A DNA stretch of 40,387 nt from Bacteroidota bacterium (GCA_963169635.1 CAUJDL010000081.1:1-40387), one strand, 5' to 3'; shown: positions 9,093 to 18,183, counted from the stretch's first letter. The notes: a model not told the origin generated them from the sequence alone. Numbers and translations are program-made.

Positions 9093-10946
9093 ATGAAGAC
9101 AGATAAGAATACGATAATTGGTTTTGTTTTATTGGGTGTTTTATTTTTTGCTTATTTCTGGTATAACAATAAAATGGCTCAACATACAATTAATGTTGAA
9201 CAACATAAAAAAGACTCTCTTGCAAAAGTAGAAGCTGCTAGAATTACACCTGAAATGAAAGAGAAAGCTCGTCAGGATTCTTTAATAGCAGACTCTACCA
9301 ATAAAGTTTTAAAAGAAGGCAATTTTAAAGGTGTAACAACTGGTGAAGAAAAAATAGAAATCATTGAAACAGATTTATTAAAAATATCTTTTACTAATAA
9401 AGGTGGTAGAGTAAAATCTGTATCACTAAAAAAATATACATCTTACGATAGTTCTTTAGTTGTATTAGGTACACCTGAAGATAAATTAGGGTATAATATT
9501 AATACAGGAAATAATGCTGTTTCTTTTACAGACGATTTATTTTTTCAAACACCTGTAATTGAAAAAAATGCTGATGGCACACAACAAATCACTTACACTA
9601 TTGCAGACTCTGCAGGCAGAATGATTCAGCATTTATACACCATTACACCAGATGCTTATATGATTAATTGGCAAGTAAAATTACATGGTGCTAAATCTTT
9701 ATTAAATCAAGGTGTATTAAATATTAATTGGCGTACTACAACTTTAAGACACGAAAAAAGTGCTAGCTACGAAAGAAATCAAATGAGTAATGTTTGTTTT
9801 TTTGAGGGTAATGATTTTGATTACATCATGGCAAAAACTGAACACAAGTTTGAAAAACCAACAGATTGGGTAAGTGTAGTACAACAGTTTTTTAATACAA
9901 CATTAATAGCAGATAATAAATTTAATAGTGGAGATGTAAAATGGGAAAAAAGTAAAGTAGATACTAGCAATGTTTTAGCAACTGCTGATGCTGTTTTTCA
10001 AATAAAATTGCAAGATGCAAATGAGGTTACTATTCCTTTAAAAATGTATTATGGACCTAACGATTATAATATTCTTAAAAAACAAACTGTACCAGAGTTA
10101 GACAGAATTGTAAACTTAGGAAGAGATTTATATTCTTTTGTTCGTCCAATTAACCAATATATCATTATGCCTGTATTTAATTTCTTTTCAGGCTTTATGG
10201 GCAATTATGGTTGGGTAATTTTATTATTAACTTTATTTATTCGTTTAGTAACAGCACCATTAACTTATAGCAGTTATTTAAGTAGTGCAAAAATGAAAGT
10301 TTTACGTCCTGAGTTAGATGCATTAAAAAAGAAAATTGGCAATGATGATAAACAAGCATTTGCAATGGAGCAAATGAAATTGTTTAGAGAAGCAGGTGTA
10401 AATCCTTTAGGTGGTTGTATTCCAGCATTATTACAAATTCCTATTTTCTTTGCATTATATAGTTTATTTAACTCAAATATTGCCTTAAGAGGCGAGGAGT
10501 TTTTATGGGCAAAAGATTTATCATCTTATGATGATGTAATTAGTTGGGGTACTCATGTTTGGCTAATTGGCAATCATGTTAGTTTATTTAACATAACTGC
10601 TGTTATTACTAGCTTTTTAATTTCTATTTATAATATTGGCAATACACCTGCAGCACAAGATAATCCTGCATTTAAGTATATGCCTTATATTTTTCCATTT
10701 GTATTATTCTTTGTATTTAATAATATGCCTGCTGCACTTACATGGTATTATACAGTATCTAACTTAGTTACTTTATTATTACAATTTATTATTCAGAATT
10801 ATATTATTGATCATTCTAAAATATTAGCTAAAATAGATGCTAAAAGAAAAGCTCCTAAAAAACAAAGTAAATGGCAAGAACGCTATTCACAAATGGTAGA
10901 TGCTCAAAAGAAAATTCAGGAAATGAAAAATAAACCTAAAAAATAA
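9093..10946 (+). CDS. yidC: Membrane protein insertase YidC
   Basis: The 617-aa insertase/chaperone of the inner membrane that works alone or with SecYEG to place membrane proteins. It has the Gram-negative layout: an N-terminal anchor helix at about 8-24, a large periplasmic beta domain from about 90 to 340 (with the signature KGGRVKSVSLKKY), then the conserved five-helix Oxa1/YidC core from about 365. The core shows the typical GCIPALLQIPIFFALY segment. The C-terminus is strongly basic, as expected for ribosome contact. A perfect terminator follows. ftsY, the SRP receptor, lies 4 kb downstream. Confidence 0.97.
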   Translation: MKTDKNTIIGFVLLGVLFFAYFWYNNKMAQHTINVEQHKKDSLAKVEAARITPEMKEKARQDSLIADSTNKVLKEGNFKGVTTGEEKIEIIETDLLKISFTNKGGRVKSVSLKKYTSYDSSLVVLGTPEDKLGYNINTGNNAVSFTDDLFFQTPVIEKNADGTQQITYTIADSAGRMIQHLYTITPDAYMINWQVKLHGAKSLLNQGVLNINWRTTTLRHEKSASYERNQMSNVCFFEGNDFDYIMAKTEHKFEKPTDWVSVVQQFFNTTLIADNKFNSGDVKWEKSKVDTSNVLATADAVFQIKLQDANEVTIPLKMYYGPNDYNILKKQTVPELDRIVNLGRDLYSFVRPINQYIIMPVFNFFSGFMGNYGWVILLLTLFIRLVTAPLTYSSYLSSAKMKVLRPELDALKKKIGNDDKQAFAMEQMKLFREAGVNPLGGCIPALLQIPIFFALYSLFNSNIALRGEEFLWAKDLSSYDDVISWGTHVWLIGNHVSLFNITAVITSFLISIYNIGNTPAAQDNPAFKYMPYIFPFVLFFVFNNMPAALTWYYTVSNLVTLLLQFIIQNYIIDHSKILAKIDAKRKAPKKQSKWQERYSQMVDAQKKIQEMKNKPKK

Positions 10947-10956
10947 ATTAAATTTT

Positions 10957-10987
10957 AAAAGCCTTGTAACTAAATACAAGGCTTTTT
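10957..10987 (+). terminator. Rho-independent terminator of yidC
   Basis: A perfect 12-bp stem (10957-10968 with 10975-10986, core AAGCCTTGTA/TACAAGGCTT) with a 6-nt loop, ending in a T5 run. Confidence 0.9.
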
Positions 10988-11033
10988 CTTTAACATTGGC
11001 ACGAAATTGTATATACTTAAATAAAACCTTACA

Positions 11034-11684
11034 ATGAAAAAATATTTATTATTAATAATTGCAACAGTTTTTACAATGTGCAATGTATTTGCACAACAAA
11101 CAAAACAACGTGTTTTAGCTGAATGTACTATTGATTATATGGTAGATATTAGTGAGCTAACAGGTATTGATAATACGTTAGCAGAAACATTTAAAGCAAC
11201 TACTAAAACAGTATATATTAAAGGCAATAAAAGTAGAGTAGATGTTAAAAGTCCATCTTTTTCTCAATCTGTTATTTACGATAAAAACACAGGCAATGCA
11301 GTAATTTTAAGAGAAATTGGCGGCAATAAATTTATTACTAATTTAAATAGTGATACTTGGAAAAAGAAGAATAGTAATTTAGATAATACTACTATTAAAA
11401 CATTAGACGAAACAAAAACTATTTTAGGTTATGCTTGTAAAAAAGCCATATTAACTTTAGCAGATGGAACTAATTTAAATTTATATTATGTACCAACTTT
11501 TATTCCTTCTGTAAAAGAATATGAGTTTCAGTTTAAAGAAGTACCAGGTTTTGTACTTGAGTATGAATCGCAAGATAAGAATGGCATGAAAATAAAATAT
11601 ACTGCAACAAAAATTAATTTAAACCCTGTATCTGCTAATAAGTTTGAAATACCAACAAGTGGTTACAGAATTTTAAATGAATAA
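11034..11684 (+). CDS. Secreted protein of unknown function (DUF4412-like)
   Basis: A 216-aa protein with a clear signal peptide (hydrophobic to about 19, cleavage near AFA-Q). The mature part is rich in beta strands and repeats the pattern seen in DUF4412/GLPGLI-type proteins of Bacteroidota: a strand with YIKGNKSRVDV, then a Tyr-Asp-based segment, then the motif ILGYACKKAIL at about 129-139, then LNLYYVP and a final strand with PGFVLEYE. I infer an envelope lipid- or peptide-binding beta protein; function is unknown. Its stop codon lies inside a hairpin shared with the 3' end of lon, which converges on it. Confidence 0.65.
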   Translation: MKKYLLLIIATVFTMCNVFAQQTKQRVLAECTIDYMVDISELTGIDNTLAETFKATTKTVYIKGNKSRVDVKSPSFSQSVIYDKNTGNAVILREIGGNKFITNLNSDTWKKKNSNLDNTTIKTLDETKTILGYACKKAILTLADGTNLNLYYVPTFIPSVKEYEFQFKEVPGFVLEYESQDKNGMKIKYTATKINLNPVSANKFEIPTSGYRILNE

Positions 11685-11713
11685 CAGCACAGTTTTTACA
11701 ACTATGCTGTTAT
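11681..11713. terminator. Hairpin shared by the convergent 3' ends of the DUF4412-like gene and lon
   Basis: A 13-bp stem with one C-A mismatch (11681-11693 with 11701-11713) around a 7-nt loop. Neither side has a proper T run, so termination on either strand is uncertain. The stem includes the last bases of both genes. Confidence 0.4.
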
Positions 11714-14101
11714 AGCAATTTCTAATACTTGCTGCATATTTTTTACATAATGAAAAGTAAGTCCTTTAATAAAATTGCTATCTATTTCCTGAACATCTTT
11801 TTCATTTTGCCAGCACATAATAATTTCTTTTAAACCTGCACGTTTTGCTGCTAATACTTTTTCTTTAATACCACCTACAGGCAATACTTGACCTCTTAAA
11901 GTTATTTCGCCAGTCATGGCTAAATAAGGCTTTACTCTTTTACCTGTTAATACAGATGTAAGTGCTGTAAGCATTGTAATACCTGCACTTGGTCCATCTT
12001 TTGGTGTAGCACCTTCTGGTACATGTATATGAATATTTTTCTGTTCAAAAAAACTTGTATTGATAGCTAATTTTTTAGCATTTGCTTTTAAATATGTTAA
12101 GGCAGTTATAGCACTTTCTTTCATTACATTACCTAAATTGCCTGTAAGTTTCAACTCTCCTTTACCATCACTTAATGCTGCTTCTATAAATAAAATATCG
12201 CCACCAACATAAGTCCATGCTAAGCCAACTGCAACACCTGGTATATTTACAGTTTTATATAAATCGTTACTGTATCTTGGCTTGCCTAAAATTTTTTCAA
12301 TATCTGTATTAGTAATAGTTGGTCTTACACTTCCTTTAGTAGCAAATTCTTTAGCAGCAAAACGCATAATACTTGCTAATTGTCTGTCTAACTCTCTTAC
12401 ACCACTTTCTCTTGTATGGTTTTCTATTATTTTTTGTAAAACATTATCAGCAATTTTTAAATTAACTTTTGCTAAGCCATGAGCATCTTTTTGTTTAGGT
12501 ATAAGATGTCTTTTAGCAATTTCTATTTTTTCTTCAACAGCATATCCACTTAAATCTATAATTTCTAATCTATCTCTTAATGCAGGTTGAATGTTAGCAA
12601 TATTATTGGCTGTTGCTATAAATAATACTTTACTTAAATCGTATTCAAGCTCTAAATAATTATCATAAAAAGTATTGTTTTGTTCAGGGTCTAAAACTTC
12701 TAATAATGCAGATGAAGGATCTCCACGATGGTCGCTACCAACTTTATCTATCTCATCTAAAATCATTACAGGATTACTGGTTTTTACTTTTCTGATGTTT
12801 TGTAAAATTCGTCCTGGCATTGCACCAATATATGTTTTTCTATGGCCTCTAATTTCACTTTCATCATGCAAGCCACCTAAACTTACACGTGTATATTTTC
12901 GTCCTACTGCATTAGCAATACTTTTACCTAAAGATGTTTTACCAATACCTGGAGGTCCAACAAAACAAAGAATAGGGCTTTTCATATCGCCTTTTAATTT
13001 AAGTACAGCTAAATATTCTAAAATTCTGTTTTTAATTTTAGCCATACCATAATGTTCTGCATCTAACACTTTTTTTGCATTTTTTAAGTCGTAATTATCA
13101 GCAGTATATTCTTCCCATGGAAGGTCAAGCATTAAATCGCAATGATTATATACAACAGAATAATCTGGTGTACTTGGGTGCATTCTTTCTAGTTTGGCAA
13201 TACTTGCATCAAATAAAGTTTTAGCAGCTTCTGGCCATTTTTTACCTTCAGCTTTTTTCTTCATTTCTGCAATTTCTTTTTCATTATGGTCGCCACCTAA
13301 TTCATCTTTAATACTTTTTAATTGTTGTTGTAAAAAATATTCTCTTTGTTGTTTATCAATTTCTGTTCTTGTTTTATTAGTTACCTTATCTTTTAGTTCA
13401 GCAAATTGTAATTCTCTTTGTAATAATTGAATAAGTTTTTCAGCTCTTGTAGTAATATCATTTATTTCTAATAAAGATTGTTTTTCTGCTAATTCTGTAT
13501 TTTGATTACTACATACAAAATTTATTAAGAAAGATGTATTTTCAATATTCTTTAAAATAATACCTGCTTCACTTGGTAAGTTGGGAGAAAGTTGTATTAT
13601 TTGATTTGCTAAATCTTTAATAGAAGCTATTAATGCAGCAAAATCTTCTGTTTCTGGTGCTACATCATCAGGTAATACTTTAATATTTGCTTTAAAATAA
13701 GGTTCAGTTGTAGTAATATTTTGTAACTCAAATCTTTTTTTACCTTGTATAATTATTGTAGTGCCTCCATCTGGCATTTTTATTAGTTTTACAATTTTAG
13801 CTACAGTACCAACATTGCATAAGTCTTTGGTTTCTGGGTCTTCTATATTACTATCTTTTTGTGCTAAAACACCAATTAGTTTATCTGCTTTATAAGCATC
13901 AGCTACTGCTTTTACACTTTTATGTCTTCCTACAGTTATAGGTATTACAACACCAGGAAATAAAACTGTATTTCTTAATGGTAAAATAATTAAATCTGCA
14001 GGTATATGTAAGTTTTTATCTTGTTCACTATCATTTTCTCCTATAGGAATGATTGGCATAAATTCAGCTTCTTCGTCGTTGGTTAAAATATTTATATTCA
14101 T
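11702..14101 (-). CDS. lon: ATP-dependent Lon protease
   Basis: A LonA-type AAA+ serine protease of the cytoplasm (799 aa), which degrades damaged and regulatory proteins. The N-terminal LAN domain begins with LPLRNTVLFPG. The Walker A motif GPPGIGKT is at 382-389, with Walker B (VMILDEIDK) downstream. The protease domain carries the catalytic Ser705 in DGPSAG and the partner Lys748 in GGIKEKVL, the standard 43-residue spacing. Length is normal. It is transcribed away from the ribosomal protein genes and converges on the DUF4412-like gene. Confidence 0.98.
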   Translation of the reverse strand: MNINILTNDEEAEFMPIIPIGENDSEQDKNLHIPADLIILPLRNTVLFPGVVIPITVGRHKSVKAVADAYKADKLIGVLAQKDSNIEDPETKDLCNVGTVAKIVKLIKMPDGGTTIIIQGKKRFELQNITTTEPYFKANIKVLPDDVAPETEDFAALIASIKDLANQIIQLSPNLPSEAGIILKNIENTSFLINFVCSNQNTELAEKQSLLEINDITTRAEKLIQLLQRELQFAELKDKVTNKTRTEIDKQQREYFLQQQLKSIKDELGGDHNEKEIAEMKKKAEGKKWPEAAKTLFDASIAKLERMHPSTPDYSVVYNHCDLMLDLPWEEYTADNYDLKNAKKVLDAEHYGMAKIKNRILEYLAVLKLKGDMKSPILCFVGPPGIGKTSLGKSIANAVGRKYTRVSLGGLHDESEIRGHRKTYIGAMPGRILQNIRKVKTSNPVMILDEIDKVGSDHRGDPSSALLEVLDPEQNNTFYDNYLELEYDLSKVLFIATANNIANIQPALRDRLEIIDLSGYAVEEKIEIAKRHLIPKQKDAHGLAKVNLKIADNVLQKIIENHTRESGVRELDRQLASIMRFAAKEFATKGSVRPTITNTDIEKILGKPRYSNDLYKTVNIPGVAVGLAWTYVGGDILFIEAALSDGKGELKLTGNLGNVMKESAITALTYLKANAKKLAINTSFFEQKNIHIHVPEGATPKDGPSAGITMLTALTSVLTGKRVKPYLAMTGEITLRGQVLPVGGIKEKVLAAKRAGLKEIIMCWQNEKDVQEIDSNFIKGLTFHYVKNMQQVLEIAITA

Positions 14102-14406
14102 GATTTAACTATATATCTAAATTATTTAATTAATACTCTTTTTTAATAAGAAAAACTAAAATTGCAATATTAATGCCACCGAAAAAAATAGTACAAAATG
14201 TCATCAAAACAATTATTTATGCTGCCATGTTGTAAAATATTTACTTACTAACCTAAAATAAGCTACTGTTTATGGCTAAATACTTTAAATAACCTAATTT
14301 TAAGCCTAATATTTAACTTTAAAACATTAATCAATAATTTTTTTTATTGAACTTATTGTTTTTTAAAGAAAACCTCTTACTTTTGCCGTCCTGAAAAAAT
14401 AGAGTT
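14102..14406. other. Divergent intergenic region between lon and rpmB
   Basis: About 305 nt with no open gene, very AT-rich. Its right end carries the strong rpmB promoter. On the lon side I found no TAnnTTTG-type element. No hairpin or repeat stands out. Confidence 0.6.
14356..14385 (+). promoter_or_regulatory. Promoter of the rpmB-rpmG-DUF4295 operon
   Basis: TTG at 14356-14358, a 19-nt spacer and TACTTTTG at 14378-14385 match the Bacteroidota consensus fully. The expected transcript start is about 15 nt before the rpmB ATG. It is one of the best promoter matches in the window, as expected for a ribosomal operon. Confidence 0.8.
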
Positions 14407-14643
14407 ATGGCTAGAGTATGTCAATTAACAGGGAAAAAACCACTTACTGGTAATCGTGTTTCTCACTCAAACATTAAAACCAAACGTAGGTTTTTACCTA
14501 ACTTACAAACAAAACGTTTCTTCTTTACTGAAGAAAATCGTTGGATAACATTAAAATTATCTACAGAAGGTATTCGTACAATTAATAAATTGGGATTATC
14601 TGCTGTAGTTAAAAAATTAAGAGCCCAAGGCGAAAAAATTTAA
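14407..14643 (+). CDS. rpmB: 50S ribosomal protein L28 (bL28)
   Basis: A 78-aa large-subunit protein, full length and typical: it begins [11 protein letters not shown] and continues with [14 protein letters not shown], the hallmark of bL28, and ends in a basic tail. It is the first gene of a three-gene ribosomal operon, with rpmG following after 33 nt. Confidence 0.98.
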   Translation: MARVCQLTGKKPLTGNRVSHSNIKTKRRFLPNLQTKRFFFTEENRWITLKLSTEGIRTINKLGLSAVVKKLRAQGEKI

Positions 14644-14676
14644 ACCTTTAGGTTTCAATCTTATAAATTTATAACA

Positions 14677-14859
14677 ATGGCAAAGAAAGGAAACAGAGTG
14701 CAGGTTATTTTAGAATGTACAGAGCATAAAACTTCTGGTAAACCAGGAACAAGCCGTTACATTACTGTAAAAAATAAAAAAAATACCCCTGAAAGATTAG
14801 AGTTAAAGAAATTTAACCCTATATTAAAAAAAGTTACTTTACACAAAGAAATTAAATAA
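14677..14859 (+). CDS. rpmG: 50S ribosomal protein L33 (bL33), zinc-independent form
   Basis: A 60-aa large-subunit protein recognised from [16 protein letters not shown] at the N-terminus and LELKKFNP near 41-48. It has one cysteine only (Cys14), so the two CxxC pairs of the zinc-binding version are absent and this is a C-minus type. It sits between rpmB and the DUF4295 gene, whose ATG is 2 nt after its stop. Confidence 0.97.
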   Translation: MAKKGNRVQVILECTEHKTSGKPGTSRYITVKNKKNTPERLELKKFNPILKKVTLHKEIK

Positions 14860-14861
14860 TC

Positions 14862-15035
14862 ATGGAAAAAGCAGCTTCAAAAAACGCTAAAGTAAAAGAT
14901 GCTCAAGCTTCGGCAGAAGCTAAAAACTGGACGAAAGTTATTAAAGCTATTCGTAGTCCTAAAAGTGGAGCATATACTTTTAAAGAAACTATTGTACACA
15001 AAGACAAAGTGAAAGATTTTTTGGCTTCAAAATAA
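14862..15035 (+). CDS. DUF4295 family small ribosomal protein (bL38)
   Basis: A 57-aa basic protein beginning MEKAASKNAKVKD and ending KVKDFLASK, with a central KVIKAIRSPKSGAYTF. It is the DUF4295 protein that follows rpmG in Bacteroidota. As I recall, the Flavobacterium johnsoniae ribosome structure showed this family to be a phylum-specific large-subunit protein, named bL38. The ATG is 2 nt after the rpmG stop, so translation is coupled. A terminator follows 25 nt downstream. Family identification rests on context plus sequence recall. Confidence 0.85.
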   Translation: MEKAASKNAKVKDAQASAEAKNWTKVIKAIRSPKSGAYTFKETIVHKDKVKDFLASK

Positions 15036-15060
15036 TCTTATTGTGTTTGTAAAACATATT

Positions 15061-15094
15061 AAAAGGCTTTCTGTGCATTACAGAAGGCTTTTTT
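15061..15094 (+). terminator. Rho-independent terminator of the ribosomal operon
   Basis: A 14-bp stem with two G-U pairs (15061-15074 with 15080-15093), a 5-nt loop and a T6 run ending at 15094. Confidence 0.87.
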
Positions 15095-15096
15095 AG

Positions 15097-15126
15097 TTTG
15101 GTTAAATTATTATTAATCTACCTTTC
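15097..15126 (+). promoter_or_regulatory. Likely ftsY promoter
   Basis: TTTG at 15097-15100, an 18-nt spacer, then TACCTTTC at 15119-15126, one mismatch from TAnnTTTG. It lies directly after the terminator of the ribosomal operon and 40 nt before the ftsY ATG. Confidence 0.4.
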
Positions 15127-15166
15127 ATACCAATTTTATAACTTTCGGTTTTTAAAATATTTAATT

Positions 15167-16129
15167 ATGGGCTTTTTTGATAAACTGTTTGGTAAAAAAG
15201 AAAAAGAAACTTTAAACGAAGGATTACAAAAAACTAAAGAAGGTTTTTTTGCAAAAATTACAAAAGCCATTGCAGGTAAAACTACTGTAGATGCAGAAGT
15301 TTTAGATAATCTTGAAGAAGCTTTAATAAGTGCTGATGTAGGTGTAGAAACTACTTTACAAATTATTGAAGGCATAGAAAAAAGAGTAAAACAAGATAAA
15401 TATATTAATACTACAGAATTAAATAATTTACTGCAAAACGAAATTCAAAAAGTATTAACAGATGCTAATGACGATGCTTATAAAAACTTTGATATCCCTA
15501 ATAATTTAAAACCATATATCATTTTAGTTGTTGGTGTAAATGGTGTTGGCAAAACAACAACTATTGGCAAATTAGCTCATAATTATAAAAAAGCAGGTTA
15601 CAGTGTTTTATTAGGTGCAGCAGATACATTTAGAGCTGCAGCTGTAGATCAATTAACAATTTGGAGTGATCGTGTTGGTGTACCAATTGTAAAACAAGCA
15701 ATGGGCAGCGACCCAAGTGCTGTAGCTTTTGATACTGTACAAAGTGCACTTGCAAAAGGTAGCGATGTTGTAATTATTGATACAGCAGGAAGATTGCATA
15801 ATAAAACACATTTAATGGATGAGCTAAGTAAAATAAAACGTGTAATAAGTAAAGTAATTCCTAATGCACCACATGAAGTAATGTTAGTTTTAGATGGCTC
15901 TACAGGACAAAATGCTTTAGAACAAGCAAAGCATTTTACAGCTACTACAAATGTTAATTCATTAACTATTACAAAATTAGATGGAACTGCAAAAGGTGGT
16001 GTAGTATTAGCTATTGCTAATCAATTTAAAATTCCTGTAAAATTTATTGGCGTTGGCGAACAAATAAATGATTTATTAATTTTTGATAAAAAAGAATTTG
16101 TAGATAGCCTTTTTAAATTAACAGATTAA
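15167..16129 (+). CDS. ftsY: Signal recognition particle receptor FtsY
   Basis: The SRP-receptor GTPase that docks ribosome-nascent-chain complexes at the inner membrane. I place the start at the ATG at 15167, giving 320 aa that open with MGFFDKLFGKK, the usual Bacteroidota FtsY beginning. An in-frame TTG at 15098 would add 23 residues but falls on the probable -33 box. An N-domain helix bundle precedes the G domain, whose P-loop GVNGVGKTT is at 123-131. DTAGR and TKLDGTAKGG follow at the proper distances. rimO starts 47 nt later, possibly in the same transcript. Confidence 0.96.
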   Translation: MGFFDKLFGKKEKETLNEGLQKTKEGFFAKITKAIAGKTTVDAEVLDNLEEALISADVGVETTLQIIEGIEKRVKQDKYINTTELNNLLQNEIQKVLTDANDDAYKNFDIPNNLKPYIILVVGVNGVGKTTTIGKLAHNYKKAGYSVLLGAADTFRAAAVDQLTIWSDRVGVPIVKQAMGSDPSAVAFDTVQSALAKGSDVVIIDTAGRLHNKTHLMDELSKIKRVISKVIPNAPHEVMLVLDGSTGQNALEQAKHFTATTNVNSLTITKLDGTAKGGVVLAIANQFKIPVKFIGVGEQINDLLIFDKKEFVDSLFKLTD

Positions 16130-16176
16130 ACATAAATACTCAACTTTTCTAACATTATTTATACAGCAAACATTTC

Positions 16177-17487
16177 ATGAAAGCAAGAAGTTTAAAACAA
16201 GATAAAGTAAATATTATTACACTAGGTTGTAGTAAAAATATGGTAGATAGTGAAGTGTTAAGTGGTCAACTAAAAGCTAATGAAATAGATGTAGTACATG
16301 AAAATAAAAAGTTAGATCATAATATTGTTGTTATAAATACTTGTGGCTTTATAGATAAAGCAAAAGAGGAAAGTATTAATACTATTTTAGATCAACTTGA
16401 ACTTAAAAGAAGAGGTAAGTTAGATAAAGTTTATGTTACAGGCTGCCTTAGCGAAAGATATAGAGAAGATTTAGCAAAAGAAATTGCAGATGTAGATGCT
16501 TGGTTTGGTACAATGGAACTGCCATTAATATTAAAGCAATTTAATGCCGATTATAAAAAAGAATTATTAGGAGAAAGATTATTAAGTACACCAAGGCATT
16601 ATGCTTATATGAAAATTAGTGAAGGTTGTAATAGAACTTGCAGCTTTTGTGCTATTCCTTTAATGCGTGGACAACATATAAGCAAACCAATTGAAACATT
16701 AGTAGCAGAAGCTGAAAGCCTTGTGCAGAAAGGCGTTAAAGAGGTAATGCTAATTGCTCAAGAACTTACTTATTATGGTTTAGATATTTATAAAAAAAGA
16801 GAGTTACCAAAATTATTACATGCTTTAGCAGATGTAAAAGGTTTGGAATGGATAAGATTGCATTACGCATATCCTGCAAAATTTCCTTTAGAAATTATTG
16901 ATGCAATAAAAGAAAGAGAAAATATTTGTAACTATTTAGATATGCCATTACAACATGCAAGTGATAATGTATTAAAAGCAATGCGTAGAAATATTACAAG
17001 AGCAGAAATGAGCAATTTAATACATAGCATTAGAGAAAAAATTCCTAACATTTGTTTAAGAACTACATTAATTGCAGGTTATCCTGGCGAAACTGAAAAA
17101 GATGTAGCAGAACTAAAAGAATTTTTACAAGAACATCGTTTTGATAGAGTAGGAATTTTTACTTATAGCCATGAAGAAAATACAGGTGCTTATGCTGTAG
17201 AAGATAATATACCACAACAAGAAAAAGAAGCAAGAGCACAAGAAGTAATGGAAGTACAGCAAGAAATTAGTTACGAAAAAAATCAAGAAAAAATTGGTAA
17301 AACATTTAAAGTTTTAATAGATAAAAAAGAAGCAGGAAGATATTTAGGCAGAACAGAATTTGATAGTGTAGAAGTAGATAATGAAGTAGTAATACACTCA
17401 ACAAAAAAATTACCTATTGGCGAATTTGTACAAGTAAAAATTACCAAAGCTTTTGATTATGATATTGAAGGCGAAGTAGTAAGTTAA
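16177..17487 (+). CDS. rimO: Ribosomal protein uS12 methylthiotransferase RimO
   Basis: A radical-SAM enzyme (436 aa) that adds a methylthio group to the conserved Asp of ribosomal protein S12. The N-terminal UPF0004 domain has the three cluster cysteines Cys18 (LGCSKN), Cys56 (NTCGF) and Cys90 (TGC). The radical-SAM motif CNRTCSFC gives Cys151, Cys155 and Cys158. A C-terminal TRAM domain covers about 372-436. The SKNMVDSE sequence near the start favours RimO over the tRNA enzyme MiaB. Its stop overlaps the stop of the minus-strand YkgJ gene by 4 nt. Confidence 0.96.
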   Translation: MKARSLKQDKVNIITLGCSKNMVDSEVLSGQLKANEIDVVHENKKLDHNIVVINTCGFIDKAKEESINTILDQLELKRRGKLDKVYVTGCLSERYREDLAKEIADVDAWFGTMELPLILKQFNADYKKELLGERLLSTPRHYAYMKISEGCNRTCSFCAIPLMRGQHISKPIETLVAEAESLVQKGVKEVMLIAQELTYYGLDIYKKRELPKLLHALADVKGLEWIRLHYAYPAKFPLEIIDAIKERENICNYLDMPLQHASDNVLKAMRRNITRAEMSNLIHSIREKIPNICLRTTLIAGYPGETEKDVAELKEFLQEHRFDRVGIFTYSHEENTGAYAVEDNIPQQEKEARAQEVMEVQQEISYEKNQEKIGKTFKVLIDKKEAGRYLGRTEFDSVEVDNEVVIHSTKKLPIGEFVQVKITKAFDYDIEGEVVS

Positions 17488-17993
17488 TCAACAAACTCTG
17501 TAACTTTTTTTAACTGCTCTACAATATTAAAAATAATTGGGCAACGATGATAGTGCATAAATACTGTAAATAATCTTTGCTGTACTTGAGGTAAGTGCAT
17601 TGCAGGAAATTCTTTACAACCCTCAAACCTATATTCATAAACAGTACATTTATTATCTTGTAAAAAATGACAAGGAATTTTATTGATAAGCATTGTACCT
17701 GAACTTCCTCTTTCAATATAAAGAGCATCAAAATTTTCTCTAGATTGTTGTAAGTGATTGGCTAATAAATCTGCTTCTTGCTCTGTAACATTTATCATTA
17801 AACTTTTACAACAATTACCACAACTAGTACAATCTATTTTAGGGGTAATTTCTTTGTTTAATTGATGTACAAGATTATCTAAAGTAGTACTATTGAGTTG
17901 TTGTAAAAAATTAATAAATGCATAGTTAGTAGCTTCATTTTTTTCAGCAATAGCAGCTATTTCAACAAGATTGGTAACTAAATTATTATTCAT
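17484..17993 (-). CDS. YkgJ family cysteine cluster protein
   Basis: A 169-aa cytoplasmic protein with the CxxCxxCC cluster typical of YkgJ-like (UPF0153) proteins: Cys55, Cys58, Cys61 and Cys62 in DCTSCGNCC. Further cysteines at 108 (IPCHFL), 116 (NKCTVYEYR), 126 and 141 complete the pattern, and a metal or Fe-S centre is assumed. Function is unknown in the family. It is convergent with rimO with a 4-nt overlap of stop codons. A -7-like element (TAGGTTTG, minus strand 18001-18008) ends 7 nt before the start codon, which would give a nearly leaderless mRNA. Confidence 0.88.
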   Translation of the reverse strand: MNNNLVTNLVEIAAIAEKNEATNYAFINFLQQLNSTTLDNLVHQLNKEITPKIDCTSCGNCCKSLMINVTEQEADLLANHLQQSRENFDALYIERGSSGTMLINKIPCHFLQDNKCTVYEYRFEGCKEFPAMHLPQVQQRLFTVFMHYHRCPIIFNIVEQLKKVTEFVD

Positions 17994-18142
17994 GGAACTA
18001 CAAACCTATGTTTTTTATTCTACTAATTGCTTTTTATCCACAATTACACAAATTCTGTTTATAATCAATGCTGCATTTACTTGCATAGATAATTAGATTT
18101 GTCTTTTCAATAAATTTAAGCAATTCATAAAAAAATAAATTA

Positions 18143-18172
18143 TACAATACAATTTTTAAAAACTGCATTGTA
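18143..18172. promoter_or_regulatory. Imperfect 30-bp dyad upstream of parE
   Basis: Two 15-nt arms (18143-18157 and 18158-18172) pair at 13 of 15 positions around a T5/A5 centre, with outer arms TACAAT and ATTGTA. The dyad ends 11 nt before the parE ATG. An exact -7 match TAGATTTG at 18094-18101 lies upstream, so the dyad would be in the leader. It could be a repressor operator or an RNA hairpin; no T run follows. Confidence 0.4.
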
Positions 18173-18183
18173 CATTTTAAAAT

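Noticed and set aside
12282..13430. Several open frames on the plus strand inside lon (e.g. 12675-13052)
   Set aside because: They lie antisense to a clearly intact lon, have no recognisable domains and biased composition mirrored from the coding strand.
15098..15166. Longer ftsY start at TTG 15098
   Set aside because: The added 23 residues are unlike FtsY, and the TTG falls in the probable -33 box; ATG at 15167 gives the usual N-terminus.
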